DNA from: Clostridium thermobutyricum DSM 4928
GTDB taxonomy: Bacteria; Bacillota; Clostridia; Clostridiales; Clostridiaceae
Reading direction: 5' to 3'
Length of the DNA stretch: 64,000 nt
NCBI RefSeq assembly: GCF_002050515.1
Contig: NZ_LTAY01000070.1
Span: forward strand, 1-64,000
A program made the translations under genes and the position numbers. Below, piece by piece: positions 25,524-34,416 of this stretch; position 1 is the stretch's first letter; every line of letters begins with the position of its first letter. The notes beneath the pieces are model-generated. The model was given only the letters and a program-made list of their open reading frames with translations. It did not search any database and was not told where the DNA came from.

Positions 25524-25922
25524 TTATCTAAAATCAAATTTACCCAAAGCATTAACTTTTTGGTGTTCTTTTAAAAGAACATCATAAAGGTTAATGTCTA
25601 AACTATTACAAAGTGAAGTTAAATAAAAAATATGATTCCCCATTTCTCGTTCAATTACTTCTCGGCAATTATCGCATATTTTACCATCTAAGTGACTTTT
25701 AAAACAATTAGCCAACTCAGTTAAAGTTTGTTCTTCAGTTGGAACACATTGCTTATGAGCATTTATTTTTATGCATCCACAATCAGTTACAGCTTTAACA
25801 ATAGCTCTATTTACTCTTGCGCTTGATTCAGAAAACTTACTAGTTATATCTAATATGCTTTTATGTCTAATTAATGAGTCCATCACAATATCCTGAAATT
25901 CATCAAATATTACATCTTTCAT
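25524..25922 (-). CDS. Conserved cysteine-containing protein of unknown function
   Basis: 132 residues, soluble, mostly helical. I recognise it as the type of short clostridial protein found beside radA-disA, but not as a family with known function; databases may label such proteins DUF1573, and I am not sure of this. Visible are an RHKSILDI segment at 19-26, a C-G-C at 48-50, Cys59, Cys73 and a C-D-N-C at 83-86 followed by an acidic REVIEREMGN helix that recalls MazG-like helices. The cysteines could bind a metal. A strong GGAG precedes the ATG. Monocistronic. Confidence 0.7.
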   Translation of the reverse strand: MKDVIFDEFQDIVMDSLIRHKSILDITSKFSESSARVNRAIVKAVTDCGCIKINAHKQCVPTEEQTLTELANCFKSHLDGKICDNCREVIEREMGNHIFYLTSLCNSLDINLYDVLLKEHQKVNALGKFDFR

Positions 25923-26180
25923 AAAATCAACTCCTTTGATTGAAAATAAATAATTAATATAAAAGGTAGAGGCAATAGTGCTAAAGAGAAAGTTTGTTTC
26001 TCTTAGTTGTATAATATACTAGGACAATTAAAAAAAATAGGGGGTATTGTCTAATAAAATTAAAATAGATTTATATATTTTTTTAATAAAAACTTAATTC
26101 AAGAACATAATTTAATATGTTATACTTGAATTAATAATGAATTTATTAACAAATAAATTACAAGTATTAATATATTTATT

Positions 26181-26197
26181 ATGGCAATAATTAAAAT
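26181..26197 (+). promoter_or_regulatory. Second copy of the sigma-F/G-like 17-mer, upstream of the PIN-TRAM gene
   Basis: ATGGCAATAATTAAAAT is identical to 4670-4686. GGCAATAATT fits GGNNANAHTR at 9 of 10 positions, and GTATT, 4 of 5 to GYATA, starts at 26164, giving a 14-base spacer, close to the forespore sigma spacing. It ends 14 bases before the start codon. Confidence 0.4.
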
Positions 26198-26211
26198 GAG
26201 GAGGTGACAAG

Positions 26212-27330
26212 ATGTTAAAAAAATTAATGAGAGGAATCTTTACTCTAATTGGAGTACTTTTAGGGTATATAGTTGGAGAAGCTGTACTAAAAATTGAGGC
26301 TGTTAGAGAGATTAGTTATCTTTCAACAACTTTAGGTTCGGTATTATTTCTTATTTTTATTTCTTTATTATTTGGTGTTATTTTATTTGCAGTTTCACCT
26401 ATTATATACAATTTAATTTTTAATCTTATGGAGTATGCAGAGGGAAATATGAGAAGTGTTTCTATAGCAGAAATAACATATGGAGCTATAGGAGCATTGG
26501 TGGTGCTTATAATAATGTACTTTTTAGGAAAACCTTTAAGCAATATCTATCTTATAGGGCCAATATTGTATGTTTTATTAAATATAATTGGTGCCGTACT
26601 TGGTATGAAAATTATGATAAGTAAAAAAGATGACTTAAATAATTTATTTATGTCAATAAAAAAAGCTGGAATAAATAGAGAAAAACCAATAAAGGAAAAG
26701 AAAGAAAAGGTTCAAAAAGGACAAAAAGGATATAAAGAAATACCAAAAGTTTTAGATACATCTGTTATTATTGATGGGAGAATATATGATATTTGTCAAA
26801 CAGGTTTTATAGAAGGACCTTTAGTTATACCAAGCTTTGTATTAGACGAATTAAGACATATTTCTGATTCATCAGATTCTTTAAAAAGAGTTAGAGGAAG
26901 AAGGGGTCTAGATATACTTAACAAAATACAAAAAGAAGTTGAGATAGAAACTCAAATTTGGGAAGGTGATTTTCCTAAAATTCAAGAAGTAGATGCTAAA
27001 CTTTTAAAATTAGCTCAAACTTTAGAAGGAAAAGTAATAACAAATGACTATAACTTAAATAAAGTAGCAGAGGTACAAGGTGTTCCTGTATTAAATATAA
27101 ATGAGCTTTCTAATGCAATAAAAGCAGTTGTAATACCAGGTGAAGAAATGGTAGTTGAAGTTGTTAAAGAAGGTAAAGAGCAAACTCAAGGAGTTGCATA
27201 TTTAGATGATGGAACTATGATAGTAGTTGAAGATGGTAAAAAACATATGACTAAAACAATAGGTGTTATAGTTACTTCAGTGCTTCAAACAGCTGCTGGT
27301 AGAATGATATTTGCAAAGCCTAAGGAATAG
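26212..27330 (+). CDS. PIN/TRAM domain membrane protein (YacL-like)
   Basis: 372 residues. Four hydrophobic helices fill the first 137 residues, then a basic linker, a PIN nuclease-like domain beginning VLDTSVIIDGRI (acidic residues Asp182, Asp188 and a later TNDYNLNK), and a C-terminal TRAM domain (about 310-365) of the type that binds RNA. Membrane-anchored PIN-TRAM proteins are widespread in Firmicutes near radA-disA and ispD; their substrate is not established. GGAGGTGAC gives a strong start. Precedes ispD by 13 bases. Confidence 0.9.
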   Translation: MLKKLMRGIFTLIGVLLGYIVGEAVLKIEAVREISYLSTTLGSVLFLIFISLLFGVILFAVSPIIYNLIFNLMEYAEGNMRSVSIAEITYGAIGALVVLIIMYFLGKPLSNIYLIGPILYVLLNIIGAVLGMKIMISKKDDLNNLFMSIKKAGINREKPIKEKKEKVQKGQKGYKEIPKVLDTSVIIDGRIYDICQTGFIEGPLVIPSFVLDELRHISDSSDSLKRVRGRRGLDILNKIQKEVEIETQIWEGDFPKIQEVDAKLLKLAQTLEGKVITNDYNLNKVAEVQGVPVLNINELSNAIKAVVIPGEEMVVEVVKEGKEQTQGVAYLDDGTMIVVEDGKKHMTKTIGVIVTSVLQTAAGRMIFAKPKE

Positions 27331-27343
27331 GAGAATATAAAAA

Positions 27344-28024
27344 ATGAATAGTGCAATTATATTAGCTGGCGGAAGAGGTAAAAGAATGAACTCTAAAGTT
27401 AGTAAACAATATATTGATATAAATGGTAAACCAATTTTATATTACACTATAAAAAAATTTATGGATTGCGATAGTATAGATAATATTGTAGTTGTTATTC
27501 CAAAAGACGAAATAGAATATTTTGAGAGAGAAATAGTAATTAAATATGATTTAAAAGTAGATTTAATTGTTGCAGGAGGTACAGAAAGACAAGATTCTGT
27601 GTTTAACGGATTAAAAGCTATAAAAAATACTGATATAGTTTTAATTCATGATGGTGCAAGACCTTTTTTAAGCAAAGATCTAATTGAAAAAGGAATAGAA
27701 CTGGTAAAAATTCATAAATCAGTTGCACCAGGAGTTATGCCTAAGGATACAATAAAAGTAAAAGATGAAAATTCATTTTCAAAAGAAACTTTAAATAGGT
27801 CAAGTCTTGTAGCAGTTCAAACACCACAAATATTTGATTATAACTTAATTTTTGAATGTCATAAAAAAGTAAAAGAAGATAAAGCAATAGTTACTGATGA
27901 TACTTCAGTAGCAGAACTTTATGGAAATAAAGTCTTTTTATATGAAGGTGAATACACTAATATAAAAATTACTACACCTGAAGATTTAGTTCTTGCTAGA
28001 TATTTAGCTGAAACTAATTTGTAG
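27344..28024 (+). CDS. ispD: 2-C-methyl-D-erythritol 4-phosphate cytidylyltransferase
   Basis: 226 residues. Adds CMP to methylerythritol phosphate in the non-mevalonate isoprenoid pathway. The nucleotide-binding start AGGRGKRMNS, the GGTERQDSVFNGL segment, the HDGARPF motif and VQTPQIFDY are all family signatures. The partner ispF is not in this window. Confidence 0.95.
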   Translation: MNSAIILAGGRGKRMNSKVSKQYIDINGKPILYYTIKKFMDCDSIDNIVVVIPKDEIEYFEREIVIKYDLKVDLIVAGGTERQDSVFNGLKAIKNTDIVLIHDGARPFLSKDLIEKGIELVKIHKSVAPGVMPKDTIKVKDENSFSKETLNRSSLVAVQTPQIFDYNLIFECHKKVKEDKAIVTDDTSVAELYGNKVFLYEGEYTNIKITTPEDLVLARYLAETNL

Positions 28025-28029
28025 ACTTA

Positions 28030-28058
28030 TTGACATTGAATTTTTAAAAAGATATAAT
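28030..28058 (+). promoter_or_regulatory. Sigma-A promoter of proS
   Basis: Consensus TTGACA (28030-28035), 17-base spacer, consensus TATAAT (28053-28058). It sits immediately before the T-box leader. Confidence 0.9.
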
Positions 28059-28064
28059 TAAAAA

Positions 28065-28280
28065 TCATAACTTCATATTATTACGTTGAAGAAGAATAGT
28101 AGAAATCGTCTTTTCAGAGAGAAAATCCATAGGCTGTAAGATTTTCAAATAGATTTTGAACCAGCTTTGGAGTTTATAGAAAAACTATCGGTTTAATACC
28201 GTTATCATTATTAAAGAAATAAATTTAGGTGGTACCGCGATTTAAGTCGCCCTATATAACATAGGGGGGCTTTTTTTTAT
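28065..28280 (+). promoter_or_regulatory. T-box riboswitch controlling proS (specifier CCA, Pro)
   Basis: The leader contains the T-box sequence AGGTGGTACCGCG at 28227-28239 and an upstream stem I with an AGAGAG bulge. The specifier loop GAACCAGC presents CCA (28161-28163), a proline codon that fits the gene downstream. A G+C-rich hairpin with GCCCTAT/ATAGGGGGGC and a T tract (28248-28280) is the terminator. Uncharged tRNA-Pro would stabilise the antiterminator and allow proS transcription. Together with the promoter it fills the 309-base gap before proS. Confidence 0.92.
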
Positions 28281-28333
28281 TCAAGTAAATAATAAAATTA
28301 AAATAATCATATATTCTAGGAGGAATTTTTAAC

Positions 28334-30049
28334 ATGAGAATGTCAAATATGTTAATAGCAACATTAAGAGAAGTTCCAGCTGAAGCAGAAATTGCAAGTC
28401 ATCAATTAATGCTTAGAGCAGGATTAATAAGAAAGATGTCTTCAGGTATTTATAATCATCTACCATTAGGGGTTAAAGTACTTAAAAATGTAGAAGAAAT
28501 AATAAGAGAAGAAATGGAAGCTAAAGGGGCTCAAGAATTACTTTGCTCAGCGATTATTCCTGCAGAATTATGGCAAGAATCAGGCAGATGGGATGCTTAT
28601 GGAGCTGAAATGTTCAGAGTTAAAGATAGAGGAAATAGAGACTATTGCTTAGGACCAACTCATGAAGAGGTGTTCACAAGCACTGTTAAAAATGAAATAA
28701 AATCATACAAACAATTACCAATAAACCTTTATCAAATACAAACAAAATATAGAGATGAAAGAAGACCAAGATTTGGAGTTATGAGATCAAGAGAATTCAT
28801 AATGAAAGATGCTTATAGCTTTGATAAAGATCAAGAAGGATTAGATATAGCATTCAATAAAATGCATGATGCATATGTTAATATATTTAATAGATGTGGA
28901 TTAGATGCAAAATGTGTTGAAGCAGATTCAGGTGCTATTGGAGGATCAAATTCAGCTGAATTTATGGTTAAATCAGAAGTTGGAGAAGATGATATAGTGT
29001 TCTGTACAGCTTGTGATTATGCTGCAAATATAGAAAAAGCAGAAGCTATAGCTGAAAAAGCCGAAGAAGAAGCATTACAAGAAATGAAAAAAGTAGAAAC
29101 TCCAAATAGCAGAACTATAGAAGAAGTTTCAGAATTTTTAAATGTTGACACTAAAAAGACAGTAAAAACATTATTATATAATGTAGATGGAAAAACAGTA
29201 GCTGTTTTAGTTAGAGGAGATAGAGAAGTAAATGAAGTTAAAGTAGCAAATGCTTCAAATGCAACTGGAGACATAGAATTAGCTAGTCATGAACAAGTTA
29301 TGGAAGCTACAAACGCACAAACAGGATTTGCAGGACCAGTAGGAATAAAAGCAGACTTATTATTAGTAGATGAAGAAGTTAAAAATATGTATAACATTAT
29401 AGTGGGTGCTAATGAAACAGGATATCATTTAACTGGTGTTAATTATGGAAGAGATTTCGAAGGTGTTGTAGGAGACTTTAGAAATGTTGAAGAAGGAGAA
29501 AAATGTCCAAAATGTGGTGGAAAAATAACTATTGCAAAAGGAACAGAAGTAGGACATATCTTTAAATTAGGAACTAAGTATTCAGAATCTATGAATGCTA
29601 AATTTATAGATGAAAACGGAAAAGAGCAACCATTTATAATGGGGTGTTATGGTATAGGTGTAACAAGAACTGTTGCATCAATAATAGAACAGCATCATGA
29701 TGAAAATGGTATAATTTGGCCGTTAGAAGTAGCTCCATATAAAGTTTCAGTTATAGCTGTAAACTCAAAAGATGAAGAACAAATGAAAATCGCAGAAGAA
29801 ATATACAATAATTTAAGAAGTTTAGGATTAGATGTATTATTTGATGATAGAAAAGAAAGAGCTGGTGTTAAATTTAAAGACGCAGAATTAATGGGAATTC
29901 CAATGAGAGTTGTAGTTGGTAAGAAAATTACTGATGGAGAAGTGGAATTTAGATTAAGAACTAGCTCAGATAATGAAATAATAAAAATTGATGAAGTAGA
30001 AGGAAGAATAAGAACTGAATTCGAAAAGAATGGACTAAAATTAAGATAA
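28334..30049 (+). CDS. proS: Prolyl-tRNA synthetase, bacterial type with editing domain
   Basis: 571 residues, class II synthetase of the long bacterial form. Motif 2 lies in [27 protein letters not shown], a YbaK-like editing insert at about 230-390 ([14 protein letters not shown]) removes mischarged alanine, motif 3 is [17 protein letters not shown], and an anticodon-binding domain ends the protein. Regulated by the T-box upstream. Followed 18 bases later by cysS. Confidence 0.97.
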   Translation: MRMSNMLIATLREVPAEAEIASHQLMLRAGLIRKMSSGIYNHLPLGVKVLKNVEEIIREEMEAKGAQELLCSAIIPAELWQESGRWDAYGAEMFRVKDRGNRDYCLGPTHEEVFTSTVKNEIKSYKQLPINLYQIQTKYRDERRPRFGVMRSREFIMKDAYSFDKDQEGLDIAFNKMHDAYVNIFNRCGLDAKCVEADSGAIGGSNSAEFMVKSEVGEDDIVFCTACDYAANIEKAEAIAEKAEEEALQEMKKVETPNSRTIEEVSEFLNVDTKKTVKTLLYNVDGKTVAVLVRGDREVNEVKVANASNATGDIELASHEQVMEATNAQTGFAGPVGIKADLLLVDEEVKNMYNIIVGANETGYHLTGVNYGRDFEGVVGDFRNVEEGEKCPKCGGKITIAKGTEVGHIFKLGTKYSESMNAKFIDENGKEQPFIMGCYGIGVTRTVASIIEQHHDENGIIWPLEVAPYKVSVIAVNSKDEEQMKIAEEIYNNLRSLGLDVLFDDRKERAGVKFKDAELMGIPMRVVVGKKITDGEVEFRLRTSSDNEIIKIDEVEGRIRTEFEKNGLKLR

Positions 30050-30067
30050 TATTTTAGGAGGCTAGTT

Positions 30068-31471
30068 ATGAGACTATATAATACGTTAACGAGACAAAAA
30101 GAAGAATTTAAACCAATTAAACCTGGTGAAATTAAAATGTATGTTTGTGGTCCTACAGTATATAACTTTTTCCATATAGGTAATGGGAGAACTTTTATTG
30201 TTTTTGACACAATAAGAAGATATTTTGAGTATAGAGGATATAATGTTAAGTTTGTACAAAACTTCACAGATATTGATGACAAAATGATAAAGAGAGCAAA
30301 TGAAGAAGGTAGTACTGTTAAAGAAATAGGAGATAAGTATATAAAAGAATATTATACTGATGCAGATGCTTTAAATATAGAAAGAGCAACTGTGAATCCA
30401 AGAGCAACTGAATATATTGGACAAATAATAAAATTCGTAAAAGAATTGATAGAAAAAGGATATGCTTATGAAGTAGATGGAGATGTTTACTTTAGCACAA
30501 AGAAATTTAATGATTATGGTAAATTATCAAAACAAAACCTTGATGAGTTAAATTTAGGTAACAGAGTAAGTGTAGATGAAAGAAAAAAAGATCCAATGGA
30601 TTTTGCAATTTGGAAAGCAAAAAAAGAAGGAGAACCTGCTTGGAAATGTCCATGGGGAGAAGGAAGACCAGGATGGCATATTGAATGTTCTTGTATGGCA
30701 AAAAACATATTAGGAGATACAATAGATATACATGCAGGAGGGATGGATTTATCTTTCCCACATCATGAAAATGAAATAGCTCAAAGTGAATCATTAACAG
30801 GAAAACCATTTGCAAATTATTGGATGCATTCTGCTTATGTTAATGTAGATAATAAAAAAATGTCTAAATCATTAAATAATTTCTTTACAGCAAGAGAAGT
30901 TTTAAAAGATTATGATTCAGATGTTATAAGATTTTTAATGTTATCATGTCATTATAGAGTACAATTAAATTATTCTAAAGATTTACTGGATTCAGCGAAA
31001 GCTTCAGTTGAAAGACTATATAATGCGATAGGTAATTTAGAAAATTTAATAGAAGAAGTCAAATTAGAAAAAATGACTGATGAGGAAAAAACATATTTAG
31101 AAAGTTTAAACAAATATAGAGAAAAGTATATAGAAAAAATGGATGATGATTTTAATACTGCGGATGCAATAACTGCTATATTTGATTTAATAAAGGATAC
31201 AAATACAAACATTGGAATAAATTCATCAAAAGAATTAGCTGAAAATGCTTTGGCTCTAATAAGAGAGTTAGGAGCGCCACTTGGAATATTACAGAAATCA
31301 ACTAAAGATGCAGAACTTGCAGAAGAAGTTGAAGGATTAATAGAACAAAGACAAGAAGCTAGAAAAAATAGAGATTTTGCTTTAGCTGATAAAATTAGAG
31401 ATGATTTAAAAGCTAGAGGAATAATTTTAGAAGATACACCACAAGGTGTTAGATGGAAAAAAGTTAATTAA
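30068..31471 (+). CDS. cysS: Cysteinyl-tRNA synthetase
   Basis: 467 residues, class I. The HIGH-type motif appears as [15 protein letters not shown] (Cys at the start is a zinc ligand), further ligands lie in ECSCM and [10 protein letters not shown], and KMSKSLNN is the second signature. The C-terminal region ends in the anticodon-binding part. It starts behind TAGGAGG and leads into mrnC after a strong hairpin. Confidence 0.97.
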   Translation: MRLYNTLTRQKEEFKPIKPGEIKMYVCGPTVYNFFHIGNGRTFIVFDTIRRYFEYRGYNVKFVQNFTDIDDKMIKRANEEGSTVKEIGDKYIKEYYTDADALNIERATVNPRATEYIGQIIKFVKELIEKGYAYEVDGDVYFSTKKFNDYGKLSKQNLDELNLGNRVSVDERKKDPMDFAIWKAKKEGEPAWKCPWGEGRPGWHIECSCMAKNILGDTIDIHAGGMDLSFPHHENEIAQSESLTGKPFANYWMHSAYVNVDNKKMSKSLNNFFTAREVLKDYDSDVIRFLMLSCHYRVQLNYSKDLLDSAKASVERLYNAIGNLENLIEEVKLEKMTDEEKTYLESLNKYREKYIEKMDDDFNTADAITAIFDLIKDTNTNIGINSSKELAENALALIRELGAPLGILQKSTKDAELAEEVEGLIEQRQEARKNRDFALADKIRDDLKARGIILEDTPQGVRWKKVN

Positions 31472-31477
31472 AACATT

Positions 31478-31523
31478 AGGGGATGCTTCAAAATAGGATT
31501 ATTAAAGTTTTGAGGCAGCCCCT
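31478..31523 (+). repeat. Intercistronic hairpin between cysS and mrnC
   Basis: AGGGGATGCTTCAAAA and TTTTGAGGCAGCCCCT pair over 16 positions with one A-G mismatch and one wobble, around a 14-base loop. No long T tract follows (TTATTTA only), and the mrnC ribosome binding site begins 8 bases later. It may be an RNA-processing or stability structure, or a leaky terminator. Confidence 0.75.
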
Positions 31524-31542
31524 TTATTTAAAGGAGATAAAA

Positions 31543-31959
31543 ATGATAGAAAATTTAAGAGTAAGAGAATTTTCTAAAGATGAAGCTAGACAGTTGAATC
31601 CTCTTCAATTGGCATTAATTGGGGATGGAGCATATGAAATTTTTATTAGAAATTATATACTATCTAATAATACAAGTTTATTAGCAAATAAAATGCATAG
31701 AGAAGCAATAAAGTTTGTAAAAGCCAAAAGTCAAGCAAATATAATGTATGAAATAGAAGACACTCTTACAGAAGAAGAGCTACATATTTATAAAAGAGGA
31801 AGAAATACAAAATCAGCTACGGTTCCCAAAAATGCAGATGTTAGAGACTATAGAATGGCAACAGGATTTGAAGCGTTAGTAGGATACTTATATTTAATAA
31901 ATGATGTGAAAAGACTCGAATATATATTTAATAAATCTATAGAAGTGTGCAAAAAATAA
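31543..31959 (+). CDS. mrnC: Mini-ribonuclease III
   Basis: 138 residues with an RNase III catalytic fold but no double-stranded RNA-binding domain. Asp28 in LQLALIGDGAYE and the later GFEALVGYLYL give the metal-binding acidic set. In Bacillus it matures 23S rRNA ends. The open frame extends back to 31483, but that stretch is the hairpin; AAAGGAGAT before ATG 31543 sets the start. cysS-mrnC-rlmB-rae1 order is conserved. Confidence 0.94.
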   Translation: MIENLRVREFSKDEARQLNPLQLALIGDGAYEIFIRNYILSNNTSLLANKMHREAIKFVKAKSQANIMYEIEDTLTEEELHIYKRGRNTKSATVPKNADVRDYRMATGFEALVGYLYLINDVKRLEYIFNKSIEVCKK

Positions 31960-32007
31960 AATACATGATATATTAAATGTAATTATTTATTTAAGGAGAA
32001 TTAAAAT

Positions 32008-32949
32008 ATGAAAAAACCTAAAAAAAGTTATAGAGAACTAAAAAAAATGAGAGAAGAAAGAGAAGATAGAATTAAAAAAAGAGATTCTAGAAGTGATAAC
32101 AATACTAGAATTATAAGAGGAGAAAGAAATAAGGCTAGAAAGAGTGCAAGAGCAGAAGAAAAATATGTTAAAGTAGAGAGAATTGAAAGAGAAGAGTTTA
32201 TAGAAGTAAGAGAAGATTTAGTTATAGGAAGAAATGCGGTTATGGAAGCTTTAAAAAGTGATAAAACTATAGAAGCTCTTTACATAACTAATGGTTCAAG
32301 AGAAGGATCTATAAATGCTATAATTGGATTAGCTAAAGATAAAAAAATAGTAATAAAAGAAGTGGAAAAAAGAGCATTAGATTCTATGGTGAATGGAATA
32401 GTTCACCAAGGGGTAGTTGCCAAAATAACTCCTTATAACTATTGTGAGGTTTCAGATATATTAAAGAGAGCAGAAAGAAAAGGTCAAGATCCGTTTATAA
32501 TTATATTAGATGAAATAGAAGATCCTCATAATTTAGGTTCAATAATAAGAACTGCAGAAACTTGTGGAGTTCATGGTATAATAATACCAAAGAGAAGAAA
32601 TGTTGGAGTTACTCCTACAGTTTATAAATCTTCAGTTGGAGCTGTAGAGCATGTTAGAATTGCAAAAGTAACAAATATAAATAAAGCAATTGATGAATTA
32701 AAAGAAGCTGGAGTTTGGATTTATGGAGCTGATATTGAAGGAAAAGAATATAGTCATGAAGTAAACTTTAGTGGACCATGCGGAATTGTTATTGGAAGTG
32801 AAGGAAGAGGAATATCAAAATTAACTCTTAAAAAGTGTGATAAGTTAGTTAGAATACCAATGATAGGTAGAATAAATTCATTAAATGCATCTGTTGCAGG
32901 TGGAATAATGATGTATGAGGTCTTAAAAGGAAGACTAAATAATAAATAA
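32008..32949 (+). CDS. rlmB: SpoU/TrmH-type 23S rRNA (guanosine-2'-O-)methyltransferase
   Basis: 313 residues. The first about 70 are very basic (poly-Lys/Arg/Glu), beyond the usual length; then an L30e-like substrate-binding domain and a knotted SPOUT catalytic domain with the motifs LDEIEDPHNLGSIIRTAE, GIVIGSEGRGIS and INSLNASVA. RlmB methylates a 23S rRNA loop near the peptidyl-transferase centre; RlmB versus another TrmH paralogue is inferred from context (mrnC upstream, rae1 downstream). Confidence 0.9.
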   Translation: MKKPKKSYRELKKMREEREDRIKKRDSRSDNNTRIIRGERNKARKSARAEEKYVKVERIEREEFIEVREDLVIGRNAVMEALKSDKTIEALYITNGSREGSINAIIGLAKDKKIVIKEVEKRALDSMVNGIVHQGVVAKITPYNYCEVSDILKRAERKGQDPFIIILDEIEDPHNLGSIIRTAETCGVHGIIIPKRRNVGVTPTVYKSSVGAVEHVRIAKVTNINKAIDELKEAGVWIYGADIEGKEYSHEVNFSGPCGIVIGSEGRGISKLTLKKCDKLVRIPMIGRINSLNASVAGGIMMYEVLKGRLNNK

Positions 32950-32963
32950 AAGAGGGATGAAAG

Positions 32964-33476
32964 GTGAAGATAATCTTTGTAGATGGATATAATGTTATAA
33001 ATAGTTGGCCTAATCTTAAAATAGATAAAGAAGAGGGATTTGAAGGAGCTAGACAAAAACTCATAAGAATAATGGAAAACTATGGAACATATAAAAACGA
33101 TAAAATAATAATTGTTTTTGATGCACATATGGTTCAAGGTAGCATAGAGAAGCAAGAGAAAATAACAAAACTTCTTACTATTGTATTTACAAAAGCAGGA
33201 GAAACTGCGGATGCATTTATAGAAAGAGAAGTTGATGCTATAGGTAGAAAATATGAAGTGTGTGTAGTAACATCGGATAATCTAGAGCAACAAACAATAT
33301 TCCAAAGAGGTGCTTCAAGAAAATCTTCACCTGAATTCTATAAAGAAGTTTTAATGGCTGAACATAAGATAAAAATAGAAACTGAAAAAAATAAAATTAG
33401 TCATAAAAATAATCTTTCAGATAACATAGATTATGATACTCTAGCAAAATTAGAAGCAATTAGAAGAAGTGAGTAG
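32964..33476 (+). CDS. rae1: Ribosome-associated NYN-domain endoribonuclease Rae1 (YacP)
   Basis: 170 residues from a GTG start, 14 bases after rlmB. The N-terminus KIIFVDGYNVINSWP and the later TADAFIEREVDA and VTSDNLEQQ segments are those of the NYN (PIN-like) domain of YacP. In Bacillus, Rae1 enters the ribosomal A site and cuts mRNA. A charged C-terminal tail of about 30 residues follows. The gene ends before the sigH promoter. Confidence 0.9.
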   Translation: MKIIFVDGYNVINSWPNLKIDKEEGFEGARQKLIRIMENYGTYKNDKIIIVFDAHMVQGSIEKQEKITKLLTIVFTKAGETADAFIEREVDAIGRKYEVCVVTSDNLEQQTIFQRGASRKSSPEFYKEVLMAEHKIKIETEKNKISHKNNLSDNIDYDTLAKLEAIRRSE

Positions 33477-33491
33477 ATTAAAATCCAAAAG

Positions 33492-33521
33492 TTGACTAAA
33501 AATTGTAATTTAATGTATAAT
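33492..33521 (+). promoter_or_regulatory. Sigma-A-type promoter of sigH
   Basis: TTGACT (33492-33497) and TATAAT (33516-33521), spacer 18, lie upstream of sigH and of the short leader frame at 33559. Confidence 0.7.
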
Positions 33522-33558
33522 TAAATTTAAATGTAAGGTCTAGTTCGGAGGAGAAAAA

Positions 33559-33588
33559 GTGGAGAAAATGGTGGGGATATATGAATAA
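33559..33588 (+). CDS. Possible 9-codon leader ORF overlapping the sigH start
   Basis: GGAGGAG at 33547-33553, the strongest ribosome binding site in this leader, is five bases before GTG 33559. This opens a frame of nine codons that ends at TAA 33586-33588, across the sigH ATG at 33581. The sigH start itself has only GTGGGG nearby. Translation of the short frame could couple to or compete with sigH. This is read from sequence only, with no homologue to compare. Confidence 0.4.
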   Translation: MEKMVGIYE

Positions 33589-34201
33589 AGACATGTTATT
33601 TGATAAGAAATCAGATGAAGAAGTGGTCTTATATGCAAAGAATGGTAATTTTTATGCTCAAGAATATTTAATAAATAAGTATGAGAATTTTGTAAAGTCA
33701 AAATCAAAATCGTATTTTCTAATAGGAGCTGACAAAGAAGATATATATCAAGAAGGAATGATTGGGCTTTATAAAGCTATAAGAGATTTTAATCCAGAAA
33801 AACTTACTAGTTTTAGGGCTTTTGCAGAATTGTGCGTTACAAGACAAATAATAACTGCAATAAAAACAGCAACTAGACAAAAACATATACCACTTAATAC
33901 TTATGTATCATTAAATAAACCTATATATGAAGAGGAATCTGAAAGAACATTATTAGATGTTTTAGCAGGGCTTAAAATTACAGATCCTGAAGAACTTGTA
34001 GTTAGTCAAGAAGAATTGGTAAGAATGGAAGGAAAAATTCAAGAGGCTCTTTCAAGTTTAGAACTTAAAGTTCTTAATTCTTATTTAGATGGTAAATCTT
34101 ATCAGGAAATAGCATGTGATTTAGATAGGCAAGCTAAATCAATAGATAATGCATTACAGAGAGTAAAAAGAAAGCTTGAAAAATGCTTGGATATAAAGTA
34201 A
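33581..34201 (+). CDS. sigH: RNA polymerase sigma-H factor
   Basis: 206 residues with sigma region 2 (FVKSKSKSYFLIGADKEDIYQEGMIGLYKAIRDF), the linker, and region 4 (SYQEIACDLDRQAKSIDNALQRVKRKLEK). The region 2 sequence matches sigma-H (Spo0H), which drives early sporulation genes. Gene order rlmB-rae1-sigH supports it, as in Bacillus. A leader frame overlaps its start. Confidence 0.95.
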   Translation: MNKDMLFDKKSDEEVVLYAKNGNFYAQEYLINKYENFVKSKSKSYFLIGADKEDIYQEGMIGLYKAIRDFNPEKLTSFRAFAELCVTRQIITAIKTATRQKHIPLNTYVSLNKPIYEEESERTLLDVLAGLKITDPEELVVSQEELVRMEGKIQEALSSLELKVLNSYLDGKSYQEIACDLDRQAKSIDNALQRVKRKLEKCLDIK

Positions 34202-34210
34202 CTATTTATA

Positions 34211-34239
34211 TTGACAAATAAAAAGAATAATAGTAAACT
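34211..34239 (+). promoter_or_regulatory. Promoter of tRNA-Thr and probably tuf
   Basis: Consensus TTGACA (34211-34216), 17-base spacer, TAAACT (34234-34239, 4 of 6). No terminator stands between the tRNA and tuf, so one transcript is likely. Confidence 0.65.
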
Positions 34240-34280
34240 TTATAATTGGTATATTGAAAAAATAAGTATACTAGAGAGTT

Positions 34281-34356
34281 GCTCATGTAGCTCAGTAGGC
34301 AGAGCGTCGCCTTGGTAAGGCGGAGGTCGTCGGTTCAATCCCGATCATGAGCTCCA
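34281..34356 (+). tRNA. tRNA-Thr (GGT)
   Basis: A 76-nt cloverleaf with acceptor GCTCATG/CATGAGC, D-arm GCTCAGTAGGCAGAGC, anticodon loop TTGGTAA (anticodon GGT), T-arm GTCGGTTCAATCCCGAT and encoded CCA. It stands 60 bases before tuf with only a short TGTC/GACA hairpin between, so it is probably cut from a tRNA-tuf transcript. Confidence 0.96.
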
Positions 34357-34416
34357 ACTGTCAAAAAAGACAAAACGCTAGGCAAGGTTTATTTAGAATT
34401 AAAGGAGGAATTTACA

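Noticed and set aside
29695-30282. 195-codon minus-strand frame across proS-cysS
   Set aside because: Antisense of two well-defined synthetase genes, without a start signal.
31483-31542. N-terminal extension of Mini-RNase III
   Set aside because: The stretch is the intercistronic hairpin, and AAAGGAG precedes ATG 31543.
32754-33155. 133-codon minus-strand frame across rlmB-rae1
   Set aside because: Antisense of two conserved genes; the product has no recognisable features.
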